NCBI GenBank assembly: GCA_963829965.1
Contig: CAWHLK010000022.1
Span: 124,001 to 188,000 of the forward strand
DNA length: 64,000 bases
Direction of reading: 5' to 3'
Source: DASXZH01 sp963829965
GTDB lineage: Bacteria > Armatimonadota > Fimbriimonadia > Fimbriimonadales > Fimbriimonadaceae
Shown here: positions 44,692 through 54,447 of the stretch, piece by piece
Layout of the letters: every line of letters starts with the position of its first letter
Position numbering within the stretch: position 1 is the stretch's first letter
The notes under the pieces: generated by a model
What the model was told of the DNA's origin: nothing
The model's database searches: none
The model's input: only the letters and a program-made list of their open reading frames with translations
Position numbers and translations under genes: made by a program

Positions 44692-46680
44692 GACCGTTCG
44701 CAATTATCCGGGCAAAATCTGGCTTGGCCTCATTTTGGCAGCAGCCGTTGCTCTTGCCGGGTGCTCGAACGAACCGTATCCTCTGAGCTCGTGAAGGGAA
44801 ACACTTATTTCACGTCCATGGACGTCGAGCCTTCCTCACTGGACCCGAGCTACGCTTACGATCCGAATGACGATCCCATTATCACCCAGATCTACCCGAG
44901 CTACTTCCGGTTCAGCTTCTTAAAGCGCAAGCCCTATAAAGTTGAACTCGATCTCGGCGAAAAGGAACCGGTTATTGCCAAAGCCCGATTGGAGGACATC
45001 CTCAAAGACGGCACGACGAAAGCGGTCGACGGCGAGACATGGACCTTTACCCTCCGAAAAGACTTGCGTTTTCAGGACGATGCCTGCTTCCCTGGCGGAC
45101 ATGGCCGCCCGATCACCGCGGCCGACATCGTGTACTCCTTCAAGCGAATGGCCGATCCCAAGGTGAACTGTCCCATCGCCTCATATCTCGCGGACAAGAT
45201 CGTAGGTTTCCAGGCTTATGAATCGGGCTTCGCCAAAAACGGCCCCAAGCAATATCAAAACGATATCCCAGGGATCCAGGTGGACGGAAACGACCCTTGC
45301 TCGTTCACCATCAGCCTCAACCAATCTTATCCACAGCTTCGCTACATCATGGCGATGCACTTCACCAGCCCTCAAGCCCACGAGGCGGTGGACTTGTACG
45401 GCGACCAATACGCTCTTCACCATCCGGTCGGCTGCGGCTTGTTCGTGATGCAGGAATACCGGCCGCATCAGGGCATTTTGCTGGCGCGAAATCCCAACTC
45501 CTATGTCGAGAAGTTCCCTAGCTCCTCAGATACTCGATCTCAAGTCCATGCTGTCCGACGCGGGAAAGCGGCTGCCCTTTGTGGACCAAATATACGTCGC
45601 GATTCTGACCGAGAGCACGACCGCTTACAACCTGTTTCAGCAAGGCTATCTGGACGATCTTTCGGTGGGCGCGAACAGTTCCGCAATCGATCCCAGTTCC
45701 AATAACCTCACGCCGGAAATGAAGGAGCGCGGGATCAAGCTGGAAGCAAGCGACAACGTCACCACCTACTACATCGCCTTCAACATGGAGGATTCGGTGG
45801 TCGGCGGCTACACGCCACAAAAACGCAAGCTGCGGCAAGCGATTTCGCTTTCCGTCGATAGCCGGGCGATTATAGACCTCGAAGCATCCGGACTCGGGAC
45901 GGAAGCCCAGTGGCTTCTCCCCAATGGGATCTTTGGCCATGATCCCACCTACAAGAACCCCTACCGCCAATACGACCCTTCTCTTACGAAGGCCAAACAG
46001 CTTCTCGCCGAAGCCGGCTACCCGAACGGGATCGATCCATCCACCGGCCAGCCCCTCGTGCTGCATTTCGACTGTTCAGTTTCTTCGCCCGCGGGCCGCG
46101 AAAGCACCCGCCTCATCCAGAAGATGATCCAGGCCCTAGGAGTCCAACTTGAGATAAGAGCCACCAGCTACGCGCTCTTTGATGCCAAGGTTCGAAAGAA
46201 GCAAACCCAAATCCTTTCTTACGACTGGTTCGCAGACTATCCGGACCCAGAGAACTTCGCCTTCCTTTTCTATTCCCCAAACGCACCGCCGGGGCCGAAT
46301 CACACGTCCTACCACAACCTGGAATACGACCGTCTTTTTGAGAAAATGAGAGCGATGCCCGACGGTCCCGAGAGAATGGCGATTATCAAGCAAATGAGGG
46401 CGATTTCCGTGGAGGACTGCCCGTGGATCTACACGCGGCATTCGGAGGACCTGACGTTGACTCAGCCATGGGAGTCGAACGTTTTGCCTCACCCGATGGA
46501 CTGGAGCCAACTGAAATACGTGCGCATCGATCCCGAACTCAGGCGGCGACTCCAGAAGCAGTGGAACCACCCCGTTTCCTGGCCCTTTTTTGTAATTCTG
46601 GAGCGCTGCTGGTGGGCATTCTTCCTGCCATTTACACGATAAGGTCGCGGATTAACCGAAGGGTGAGGGGGAGCGCATGA
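44690..46680 (+). CDS. Peptide ABC transporter substrate-binding lipoprotein (DppA/OppA-like), three frameshifts
   Basis: About 663 residues from ATG 44690. A lipoprotein signal (NYPGKIWLGLILAAAVALAG then C) is in one frame. The SBP_bac_5 domain follows in a second frame (VKGNTYFTSMDVEPSSLDPS) and, after about 45515, in a third (DLKSMLSDAGKRLPFVDQIY, and later KKQTQILSYDWFADYPDPEN). Near 46602 one G is missing, after which ILGALLVGILPAIYTIRSRI gives the expected C-terminal membrane helix and a stop that overlaps the permease ATG. It binds peptides outside the membrane for the transporter downstream. Confidence 0.88.
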
Positions 46681-47620
46681 TCCGCTACCTGATCCGGCGG
46701 ATCCTCTACGCGGTTCCGATTTTGCTTGGCGTCATGCTTCTCACTTTCGCGCTGTTCTTCCTTGTTTCCACGCCCGATTCCCTGGCGCGGCGGAACCTCT
46801 CTTCCAAGAACCCGACCCCGACGCAGATCCATGAGTGGCTCTCAGAGCATGGCTATGACAAACCCGCGGGCGAGCAGTTCGTGGGATATATGGAGAACCT
46901 TTCTGAGCTTCAAGTTCGGCAAATCCGATCGCACGAAGGAGCCGATCTCAGATCGGCTCAAAGCGGGAATGCTTCCCTCTTTTCAGGTCGCCTCCATGGT
47001 AATGCTCACTGCGCTGATCGTTTCGCTTACCTTGGCGATGGTTTCGGCCTATTTTCGAGGCACTTATGTGGACCGCTCTTTGACTCTCTTGTGCGTGGTT
47101 TTTTCTGAGCATCAGCTACGTTTTCTATGTCATCGCCATGCAGTTTCTTCTTGGCAAGGTTTTGCGCTATGGGCCGTTGGCGGGCTACCAGCCGGGTTGG
47201 GACTCTTGGCGTTTCATGGTGATTCCGATGATCATCGGCGTGACCGCGCGCCTTGGTGGCGACATTCGGCTCTATCGCACCTTTCTTTTGGATGAAGTGA
47301 ACCAGGACTACGTCCGAACCGCCCGCGCCAAAGGCGTACGCGAGCACATCGTTTTGTTCAAGCATGTGCTGAAAAATGCCATGGTTCCTGTGATCACTAC
47401 CTCCGCTTCTCTTGTTCCGATGCTCATCTTGGGAAGCATTATCCTCGAAAGCTTCTTTGGCATCCCTGGAATCGGGAGTTATATGCAAGATGCGATCACA
47501 AACCAGGACTTTGCCGTGATCCGAGCGCTGGTTTATCTGGGGACGGTTCTGTACATCGTGGGTTTTATCGCCACCGACGTGCTTTACACCCTGGTCGATC
47601 CGAGGGTGCGGCTGCAATGA
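46677..47620 (+). CDS. Peptide ABC transporter permease (DppB/OppB-like), two frameshifts
   Basis: About 314 residues. It opens MIRYLIRRILYAVPILLGVM, typical of the family. The frame shifts near 46902 (before FKFGKSDRTKEPISDRL) and again near 47104, where one T in a run of six is extra before LSISYVFYVIAMQFLLG. The remainder is intact and has the EAA loop DYVRTARAKGVREHIVLFKH. The stop overlaps the next gene (ATGA). It forms half of the channel. Confidence 0.88.
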
Positions 47621-48636
47621 TGGATCGATCGGACTGGATCCAGGATATCGGTGTCTTATGCGTGCCGATTCTCCTTGGCGGGGTCCTTGTGAGGGCAGGC
47701 AAACAGCCGTTATGGCGGGAGGCTTACCGCCGTCTGGCCGGCAACAAGGTCGCCCTGGCTTCGGTGATCGTTCTCGGAATCTATCTGCTCCTTGCCCTGC
47801 TCGATGGCATCGCTTGGCACTCGCCGAAGCAAATGGGACGGGAGTCTGTTGTGGACGCCCTGTTTTCACGGCCTTTAGAACGGACCTACTCTTCGCCACT
47901 CGCGAGTGTCACAGCTGAGCATCGGAATCCCAAGCCTCTGGTCGCGCCCCATGGCCACATTTTCGGTACCGATTCGATCGGAGCGGACGTTCTATACGAA
48001 ACGATCAAGGGGTGCCACACCGCGTTCTTCATCGGGGGCCTCACGATGTTGATCGCCACGCCGGTTGCGCTTTTGCTTGGCCTGATCAGCGGCTATTTCG
48101 GCAAGATCGTGGACGACGCAGTGCAGTACACCTACACGGTTTTCGCCTCGATTCCCGATATCCTGCTCCTTATCGCGATCATCATGGTTCTCGGCCAGGG
48201 ACTCTTCCCTATCTGTTTCGCGTTGGGAATCACCTCATGGGTTGGCCTTTGCAGGCTCGTGCGAGGGGAGACCCTCCGTCAAAAGGAGCGGGAATACGTG
48301 CGCGCGGCAAAGGCGCTCGGCGTCAAGCCGGCGCGTATCATGTTTCGACATATTTTGCCGAATCTGTTGCCAACCGTGATAATTTCGGTCACCCTGTCTT
48401 TCTCCTACATCGTTCTCGCCGAGGCCGTCTTGAGTTATCTGGGCGTAGGCGTGGGCCCGGACGTTCCGAGCTGGGGCAACATGATCGACGGTGCGCGGGA
48501 TGAGCTCACATGGGCGCCGGTGGTCTGGTGGAACCTGGCTGCGGCCACCGGCGCGTTGTTCATCATGGTTCTTGCCCTGAACCTGCTTGCCGATGCCTTG
48601 CGCGACGCGATCGACCCGCGCCTGAGGAGTTCTTAA
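47617..48636 (+). CDS. Peptide ABC transporter permease (DppC/OppC-like)
   Basis: 339 residues, intact. After an N-terminal helix, YRRLAGNKVALASVIVLGIY and HIFGTDSIGADVLYETIKGC are family motifs (the latter usually HxLGTDxxGRDxxSR). The EAA loop is EYVRAAKALGVKPARIMFRH, and SYLGVGVGPDVPSWGNMIDG lies near the C-terminus. It pairs with the permease upstream. It ends two bases before the GTG of the first ATPase gene. Confidence 0.92.
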   Translation: MMDRSDWIQDIGVLCVPILLGGVLVRAGKQPLWREAYRRLAGNKVALASVIVLGIYLLLALLDGIAWHSPKQMGRESVVDALFSRPLERTYSSPLASVTAEHRNPKPLVAPHGHIFGTDSIGADVLYETIKGCHTAFFIGGLTMLIATPVALLLGLISGYFGKIVDDAVQYTYTVFASIPDILLLIAIIMVLGQGLFPICFALGITSWVGLCRLVRGETLRQKEREYVRAAKALGVKPARIMFRHILPNLLPTVIISVTLSFSYIVLAEAVLSYLGVGVGPDVPSWGNMIDGARDELTWAPVVWWNLAAATGALFIMVLALNLLADALRDAIDPRLRSS

Positions 48637-48638
48637 CC

Positions 48639-49704
48639 GTGGCGCTTCTGGAAATTCGGGGGCTTTGCACCTACCTACGCTCGCCGCGGGGGGTTGTCAA
48701 GGCGGTTGACGGAATTTCTGTGACCGTTGAGGAAGGCAAGATACGTGCGCTAGTGGGCGAATCCGGTTCCGGCAAGTCGATGACCGCCCTCTCGATCATG
48801 CAGCTCCTGCCCGAACCGGCAGGCTATGTGGAGAGTGGAAGCATCGCTTTTGAAAGCCAGGATCTGCTGGACCTCACCTGGTCCGAAATGCGAGACCTTC
48901 GAGGTTCGCGCATCTCCATGATCTTTCAGGAACCGATGACCAGCCTCAATCCCGCCTACACGATCGGCAACCAGGTCCGGGAGGCGGCCTTGGTCCACGG
49001 AAAGTCGCGCGCTGAAGCCGCCGACCTAGCGCTGCACTTATTGGAAAGGGTGGGAATGGAGAACCCCCAACTGACGCTCAGGCAGTATCCGCACGAGCTA
49101 TCGGGTGGGATGCGCCAGAGGGTGATGATCGCGATCGCGCTAACCAACAAACCAAGGCTTCTTATCGCCGACGAGCCGACCACGGCTTTAGATGTTACAG
49201 TTCAAGCTCAAATACTTGAACTTATCCGTGACATGCAGCGAGAATTTCAGCATGGCGGTTCTGCTCATTACTCACGATTTGGCCGTCGTGGCCGAAATGG
49301 CGGACGACGTTTCCGTAATGTACGCGGGTCAGATCGTTGAGGATGCAACTGTGCGGGGATTGTTTAAGAATCCAAGGCATCCTTATACACGGGATTTGCT
49401 TGAGAGTTTGCCGGGGAGGAAATCTAGGGGCCAAGACCTGGCGGTGATCTCAGGCCGCGTGCCCGAGGCAACGAATTGGCCCACCGGGTGTCGCTACGCT
49501 CCCAGGTGCCGTCTTGCCCAGGCCATCTGTACAACAAGAGCGCCTGCGGAGATCATGAAATCTGAGGTTAAGGCACGGAGAGACAGCAGCGAATCTTCTG
49601 CAACTTCCGCTTCATTGTCCGTTCCAGAGTTGATCGGGGCTGAAAGAGTGAGCTGTCACATCTTCGATCCGAAGTACGCAGACGCCTTCAAGGAGAAATC
49701 ATGA
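48639..49704 (+). CDS. Peptide ABC transporter ATPase (DppD/OppD-like), one frameshift
   Basis: About 355 residues from GTG 48639. Walker A is GESGSGKSMTALSI, the signature is ELSGGMRQRVMIAIAL and Walker B is LLIADEPTTALDVT. Near 49246 an extra C breaks the frame between REF and SMAVLLITHDLAVVAEMADD. The C-terminal Opp/Dpp extension follows (RHPYTRDLLESLPGR and TGCRYAPRC with cysteines). The last four bases overlap the second ATPase gene. Confidence 0.9.
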
Positions 49705-50514
49705 TCCTGGAGGCTCGCAACCTGACCAAGGCATTCGGCAAACGGGGCAGCCTGCTCCAGCGCCCCACACTTAAGATGGCGGTGGATGGTGTCAACTTCT
49801 CCGTCCCGGAGGGCAAGACGGTCGCCCTGGTAGGAGAGTCCGGCTCCGGCAAGTCAACGGTCGGCATGATGCTCCTCGGCCTTCTGGATCCAACGGCGGG
49901 CGAAATCGAGTTCGAGGGCCAGACGATCTGGACCAAACGCGGCAAACCGCGTCAAGAGCTCAAGCGAAAGATCCAAGTGGTTTTCCAAGACCCTTATGCG
50001 AGCCTGAATGCACGGATGACGGTTGAGGAAGCGATCACCGAAGGCATCCTCATTCATCGTCTTGCGCGAAACCCGGCGGAAAAAATTTGAGCGGGCGAAA
50101 GTGCTGCTTGCCCAGGTTGGCCTTGGCGAGGAAACGCTTCACCGCTATCCGCATGAGTTCAGCGGAGGCCAACGGCAGCGTATTGCGATTGCGCGGGCCC
50201 TCAGCGTAGAGCCCAAGTTTCTCGTTCTCGACGAACCGACGAGTGCGCTCGACGTTTCCGTTCAGAGCCAGGTTTTGAACTTGCTTCGCCGCTTGCAGGC
50301 GGAGTTCGGGCTCTCCTACCTGTTCATCACTCACAACTTGGCGCTGGTGGAGTACTTGGCAGACGAGGTGTGCGTGATGCAGCGCGGAAAGATCGTGGAG
50401 CGGGGCACGGTGGAGGAAGTTTTTGACCATCCGCAGGACCCTTACACGAAGCTGCTGCTAGGGTCGATTCCGAGCCCCGATCCGACGCAGCGGAAGTTGG
50501 GGTCTTCGGCATAG
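49701..50514 (+). CDS. Peptide ABC transporter ATPase (DppF/OppF-like), one frameshift
   Basis: About 271 residues. Walker A is GESGSGKSTVGMMLLG. The frame ends at 50090 (RLARNPAEKI) where the other phase gives RETRRKKFERAKVLLAQVGL, so one base is extra near 50060. The second half has EFSGGQRQRIAIARALS and FLVLDEPTSALDVS, and ends in DPYTKLLLGSIPSPDP. With the upstream genes it completes a five-gene Dpp/Opp importer. It is convergent with the EamA gene, four bases away. Confidence 0.9.
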
Positions 50515-50517
50515 TGA

Positions 50518-51483
50518 TCAATCCGCGGCGACCGCGCATGGCTCTGGATCGGTGACTATCACGGTCCCAACGGGAGCCTCCTTCCGCTTTCGCACCACCG
50601 ACAGCATTACAACGCCCGAGAGGATGAGAACCAGGGCCACTATCGAGCGAGTTGTGATCGGCTCGCCTGCAAAAACCGCCCCAAGGAGAACCGCTACGGC
50701 AGGATTAACATACGCGTAGGTTCCCAGGCGGGCCGGATTTGTTGCCTTGTTCAGCCAGGTGTAGGCGGAAAAGGCGACGATCGAACCGAATACGACCAGG
50801 TAAGCCAATGCCCATAGGGAATGCGCGGAAACTTGCGCCCAATGGACCCTTTCCCCAATTAATGCTCCCACAAACAAGAGAACAATGCCACCGATGAGCA
50901 TTTCGCCGCCGTTCGTCATCCACGGCGAAGCGGGCAGCTCTGCCTGCCGGGCATACAGCGTTCCCCCGGCCCAGCCCAAAGTGCCGACCAGAATCACGGC
51001 CGCGGCGACAAGATCGGCCCCTTTACCAAGCAGCCCTTGTCCGCTAGGCATGACGAGAACGACCAGCCCGATGAGGCCAATCGCCAGACCGGCCGCCTGG
51101 CTGGATGTTGGACGCTTTTTGTTGCCAAAGCCCCAGTTCAAAAGCAGAAGCCACAAGGATACGGTCGCAACCATGATGGCCGCGAGCCCTGATGGCAGCC
51201 TCATCTCAGCCCAAGTGACTCCGCCGTTGCCACAGCTCAGCATGAGAACGCCAACAATCGCTCCGTTTCGCCACTGCTTGGCGGTGGGTTTTGGGGCCCG
51301 GGTGAGCAAGCTGTAAACCAAGAGGATCGAGCCGGCAATCACAAACCGTGTTCCCGCCATGGTGAGCGGGGGGATCGTCGCAATCGCATAACTGATCGCG
51401 AGATACGTGGAACCCCAAACGATGTACACCGTGGCAAATGCCAGGGCTATCGCTGCCGTCGAATGCTTCTCCCTCAGATCCAC
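50518..51483 (-). CDS. EamA/DMT-superfamily transporter
   Basis: 321 residues from GTG 51483 with ten predicted membrane helices in two EamA repeats. The first begins FATVYIVWGSTYLAISYAIA and the second AAAVILVGTLGWAGGTLYAR, with YVNPAVAVLLGAVFAGEPIT near the end, close to YedA/RhtA-type exporters. It probably exports amino acids or other metabolites. A TAATAT box six bases before the start indicates a leaderless mRNA. Confidence 0.9.
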   Translation of the reverse strand: MDLREKHSTAAIALAFATVYIVWGSTYLAISYAIATIPPLTMAGTRFVIAGSILLVYSLLTRAPKPTAKQWRNGAIVGVLMLSCGNGGVTWAEMRLPSGLAAIMVATVSLWLLLLNWGFGNKKRPTSSQAAGLAIGLIGLVVLVMPSGQGLLGKGADLVAAAVILVGTLGWAGGTLYARQAELPASPWMTNGGEMLIGGIVLLFVGALIGERVHWAQVSAHSLWALAYLVVFGSIVAFSAYTWLNKATNPARLGTYAYVNPAVAVLLGAVFAGEPITTRSIVALVLILSGVVMLSVVRKRKEAPVGTVIVTDPEPCAVAAD

Positions 51484-51489
51484 CCAACG

Positions 51490-51495
51490 ATATTA
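51490..51495 (-). promoter_or_regulatory. -10 box TAATAT of probable leaderless promoter
   Basis: TAATAT, six bases (CGTTGG), then GTG 51483. Confidence 0.55.
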
Positions 51496-51682
51496 GCAGC
51501 GGCAACACGACCACCGCTTCCGGTTTTGAAGCGAGTAATACTGGTTGGGTTTTTGGGTCTTGGGATGGTTACCCTCTACGCTAGAGCACACAACTTTCCA
51601 AGATTCTTGCCTGATATGATTCAACAGCCTCGTTCCAAGAGCCTTACATATCGCAGGTTTTTTGAAAGAAGCAGTTGCTCGC

Positions 51683-52888
51683 CTACCGGCCTCCGGAATC
51701 GAAAAAACGCCTTGCGGCCAACATCGCCGATGGGGCGGCGGTGATGTGGTCCAACCGTATATTCACGATCGGAAAGGCGCGGACCAGTCCCTCGTTGGAG
51801 AGGTGGCGTCGCATGCAATCGACGGCCTCGATCGTGTTTTCTGGGGCGACCACCGTATCGGTCGTCAGATAAGGAAGGAGCAAGGGCGTGTGAGGAGTCC
51901 AGTCGTAACAATCGTTCGCGGCCAGGGCCGCTAGAAAAGGGTCAGTTTTGTCCCCTTTGGATAATATCTCCCGAAAGCGCCGGTTCAGGACCCTACGGAT
52001 AGATTGCAGCGCGCCTAGCTGAATCCCCTTTCCGAAGAGTTTCGCCGCCACCGACAGATCGGACAGACCTTTGCCGAAAACGTAGGGAATGTAACTGGCA
52101 AACGAGGGCACGAAATAATCCGTAAGCTTAAGGCCCAGGTTTGCCTCGGCAGAATAGCCCGAAAAGCCGAGCAAGTAGAGGCGGATCGCCAAGTTCTCAA
52201 GATCGAGAGGGTCGTTCACAATCGCCCTTGCGGTCACGCCGCTGAGATCGTATGCGCCAGACATGGGAGCGGCCAGATCCGGTGCTGTACCTGCCTCTTC
52301 CAAATGCCGAACCGCCCACATCGCGGCGCCGCCGCCCTCGGAGTAGCCGGTTATGTAAAGGCTCTTCCCGATCGGCTCATTGATCTTTGCCCCAAGGTCT
52401 CGCACGGGCGTTATCATGTCGATCCCCGATCGGCTGTTGATGTCACCCAGAGGATAAGGGTGAACCGCTTGGTTATCGCCCAGGCCCAAATAGTCCGGGA
52501 CTGCGACCGCGTACCCGGCAGTCGCAAAGGCCGCGGCAACCGCATCGATCTCCAGGTTCGAGTTCCAACCTCGGTAACGGGATGGTGAGAATCTCCGGTC
52601 GCTGGTGGTGCCGTGAAAGTAGACGATCAGCCCGCTCGGAGCGCCTGTTTTGGGAATCAGGAGCAAACCGGTGAGGGTTGTGGGAGCACCCCTAAAATCG
52701 GTGGACAGATAGCTGATCTTGTAGTAATCGATCGGGCCGGAAGCCGGCGGCAGCCCGGGCGCCCATTTGGCTTCCTCTGACCTGACCGTCCGCAACGAGA
52801 GAGTCCCCGAGAAAGAGCCTCCCGAGGATTGCGCGAACGAATTACAGATAAGGAGACAAAGAGCGAGTAAGGTCAAACATTTCTTCAA
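51683..52888 (-). CDS. Secreted lipase/esterase of the alpha/beta-hydrolase fold
   Basis: 401 residues from TTG 52888, with a signal peptide MKKCLTLLALCLLICNSFAQ. GLIVYFHGTTSDRRF is the oxyanion region. S183 in GYSEGGGAAMW is the nucleophile; the acid is probably the Asp in LTTDTVVAPEN and the base the His in RLDHITAAP. The order resembles secretory lipases (LIP family) and bacterial prolyl-oligopeptidase-like esterases. It probably acts on esters outside the cell. Monocistronic. Confidence 0.82.
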   Translation of the reverse strand: MKKCLTLLALCLLICNSFAQSSGGSFSGTLSLRTVRSEEAKWAPGLPPASGPIDYYKISYLSTDFRGAPTTLTGLLLIPKTGAPSGLIVYFHGTTSDRRFSPSRYRGWNSNLEIDAVAAAFATAGYAVAVPDYLGLGDNQAVHPYPLGDINSRSGIDMITPVRDLGAKINEPIGKSLYITGYSEGGGAAMWAVRHLEEAGTAPDLAAPMSGAYDLSGVTARAIVNDPLDLENLAIRLYLLGFSGYSAEANLGLKLTDYFVPSFASYIPYVFGKGLSDLSVAAKLFGKGIQLGALQSIRRVLNRRFREILSKGDKTDPFLAALAANDCYDWTPHTPLLLPYLTTDTVVAPENTIEAVDCMRRHLSNEGLVRAFPIVNIRLDHITAAPSAMLAARRFFDSGGR

Positions 52889-53083
52889 AGGTTAATTCTC
52901 GACTTCTTTTAACATAGGTTGTCATTAGACGTTTCAATCCGACGTCTAAGAAAATAATAGCCTGGGCGCTCAGCTTTGGGGGAAGACTTGTGTCTCAAGT
53001 CGGCGAGCGTTGCAACCGTACTTCATAGGTAAATACCGGTAAAGTATTGTCGAGGGCTTCAGAACTGAGGAGGTTCAGCAACG

Positions 53084-54268
53084 ATGCAAAATCAATTACG
53101 TCCCTCGGGTAAGCAGGGATTCTTTCAGCGCTTAACGAAGGTTGGCTGCCGTTTGTGGTTAATGGCCGGATGCGCCCTGATCTTGGCAGGCGCCGCCAAG
53201 GCTTCGACCAATCCGCCGAGTTGGAACAGTTCGGTGACGTATACCAATGGCGATCTAGTGGTCGGCCCGGAGGGCAACTATTATCGATGCGTTGTCAAGA
53301 ATACGAACCAGGCCCCATGGACCGACGCGGGTCCCGCCCAGGGCGGATTCTGGCAACTTAATCACACCTACGTTCCAACCATTCTGCAGGTTGGAGACAA
53401 GTTGCGGTTCCACCGAATCGAATATGCTCTTGCTTTCTTGCACGATGCGACGCTGACCAATCTGGTGACGATCAGTATTCCGGATGCTTTTACAGAGACG
53501 CCGATCACTACAATCGACTTGAACAACGCTTTCGGAGCGAACATTCAAATCGTGGGCAGCTCCAATCCAAACGCGCCCTGCACCATTACTCCGCCCGCGG
53601 GCGACTCCGGCTTCTTTCTTGACGGCGGCTACACCTTCGGCGGAATCAGCAACGTCACGGTGATGGGGACGGCAAAATCCGGCGTGAGCAATTACGGCTT
53701 TTCACTTTCGGCCGGCTGCAACCTTCTCAATGTCGACGATGTGACGATCGATGGCTTTACGGACGGGATCTACATGATCACCAGTGCGCGAATGACTTCG
53801 GTTGCGCTGTCCATTAAGGATTCCAGTTTTGCGGGAATCGCGGTTGACGGTGACTCGTCGATCTCATGCCCAGACGTCACGATTAGCGGCGGAGGCGTTG
53901 GGATCTATGGCATCTACATCACCAACCGCGGCCATGTGACTACTTTCGATGCCTCGATCCACGACCTTTCCCCTTCCTTGGGAGTTGGAATCAGTGAATC
54001 GGTCGAAAGTGCGGCCACGATTACGGGATCGACGATTGATGCTTGGCTGGGTCTCGACATCGTCGGGCACAGCATGATCCATGCGGAAAGCTGCAAGATC
54101 ACCTCGACCCTTCCTACGACCGTCAAGGTGTATTACGACAGCTACATCAATTTGCTGGGATGCACGTTATCGCCCGTGCTTGGAGCTCAGGCTTTTCCGA
54201 ACGGAGTTCTTACCTCCACATCCACCACTATTCTTGGGAATGATGGTTCAGTCATCCTGCAGCCTTAA
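53084..54268 (+). CDS. Secreted protein with chitin-binding-like module and right-handed beta-helix
   Basis: 394 residues. GAGGAGG is thirteen bases before the ATG. The N-terminal signal-like segment (CRLWLMAGCALILAGAAKAS) is followed at residues 45-90 by PSWNSSVTYTNGDLVVGPEG and YYRCVVKNTN...W, which has the spacing of ChtBD3/CBM5/12 modules. From about residue 165 the protein is repetitive, with short strands such as GISNVTVMGTAKSGVSNYGF and VTISGGGVGIYGIYI, a parallel beta-helix. It is probably a surface or extracellular carbohydrate-binding protein. A terminator follows. Confidence 0.7.
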   Translation: MQNQLRPSGKQGFFQRLTKVGCRLWLMAGCALILAGAAKASTNPPSWNSSVTYTNGDLVVGPEGNYYRCVVKNTNQAPWTDAGPAQGGFWQLNHTYVPTILQVGDKLRFHRIEYALAFLHDATLTNLVTISIPDAFTETPITTIDLNNAFGANIQIVGSSNPNAPCTITPPAGDSGFFLDGGYTFGGISNVTVMGTAKSGVSNYGFSLSAGCNLLNVDDVTIDGFTDGIYMITSARMTSVALSIKDSSFAGIAVDGDSSISCPDVTISGGGVGIYGIYITNRGHVTTFDASIHDLSPSLGVGISESVESAATITGSTIDAWLGLDIVGHSMIHAESCKITSTLPTTVKVYYDSYINLLGCTLSPVLGAQAFPNGVLTSTSTTILGNDGSVILQP

Positions 54269-54292
54269 CCTGGTTCGAGAATGACAAATCAT

Positions 54293-54322
54293 GGGCGGGC
54301 CCACGGGCCCGCCCTTTTCTTC
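54293..54322 (+). terminator. Rho-independent terminator
   Basis: A 10-bp all-GC stem (GGGCGGGCCC, two bases, GGGCCCGCCC) followed by TTTTCTTC, 25 bases after the beta-helix gene stop. Confidence 0.85.
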
Positions 54323-54447
54323 GGCCATCATCATGCCGGTGACCTTATCCAAGCGGTTTTCGTCAATTACTGGGCTGCGAACCGCGTAGTAAACTTGAGC
54401 CCAATCGAGCCTGCCTTGCCAGGCATGCCAGGCCTTGGAGCACGGGC

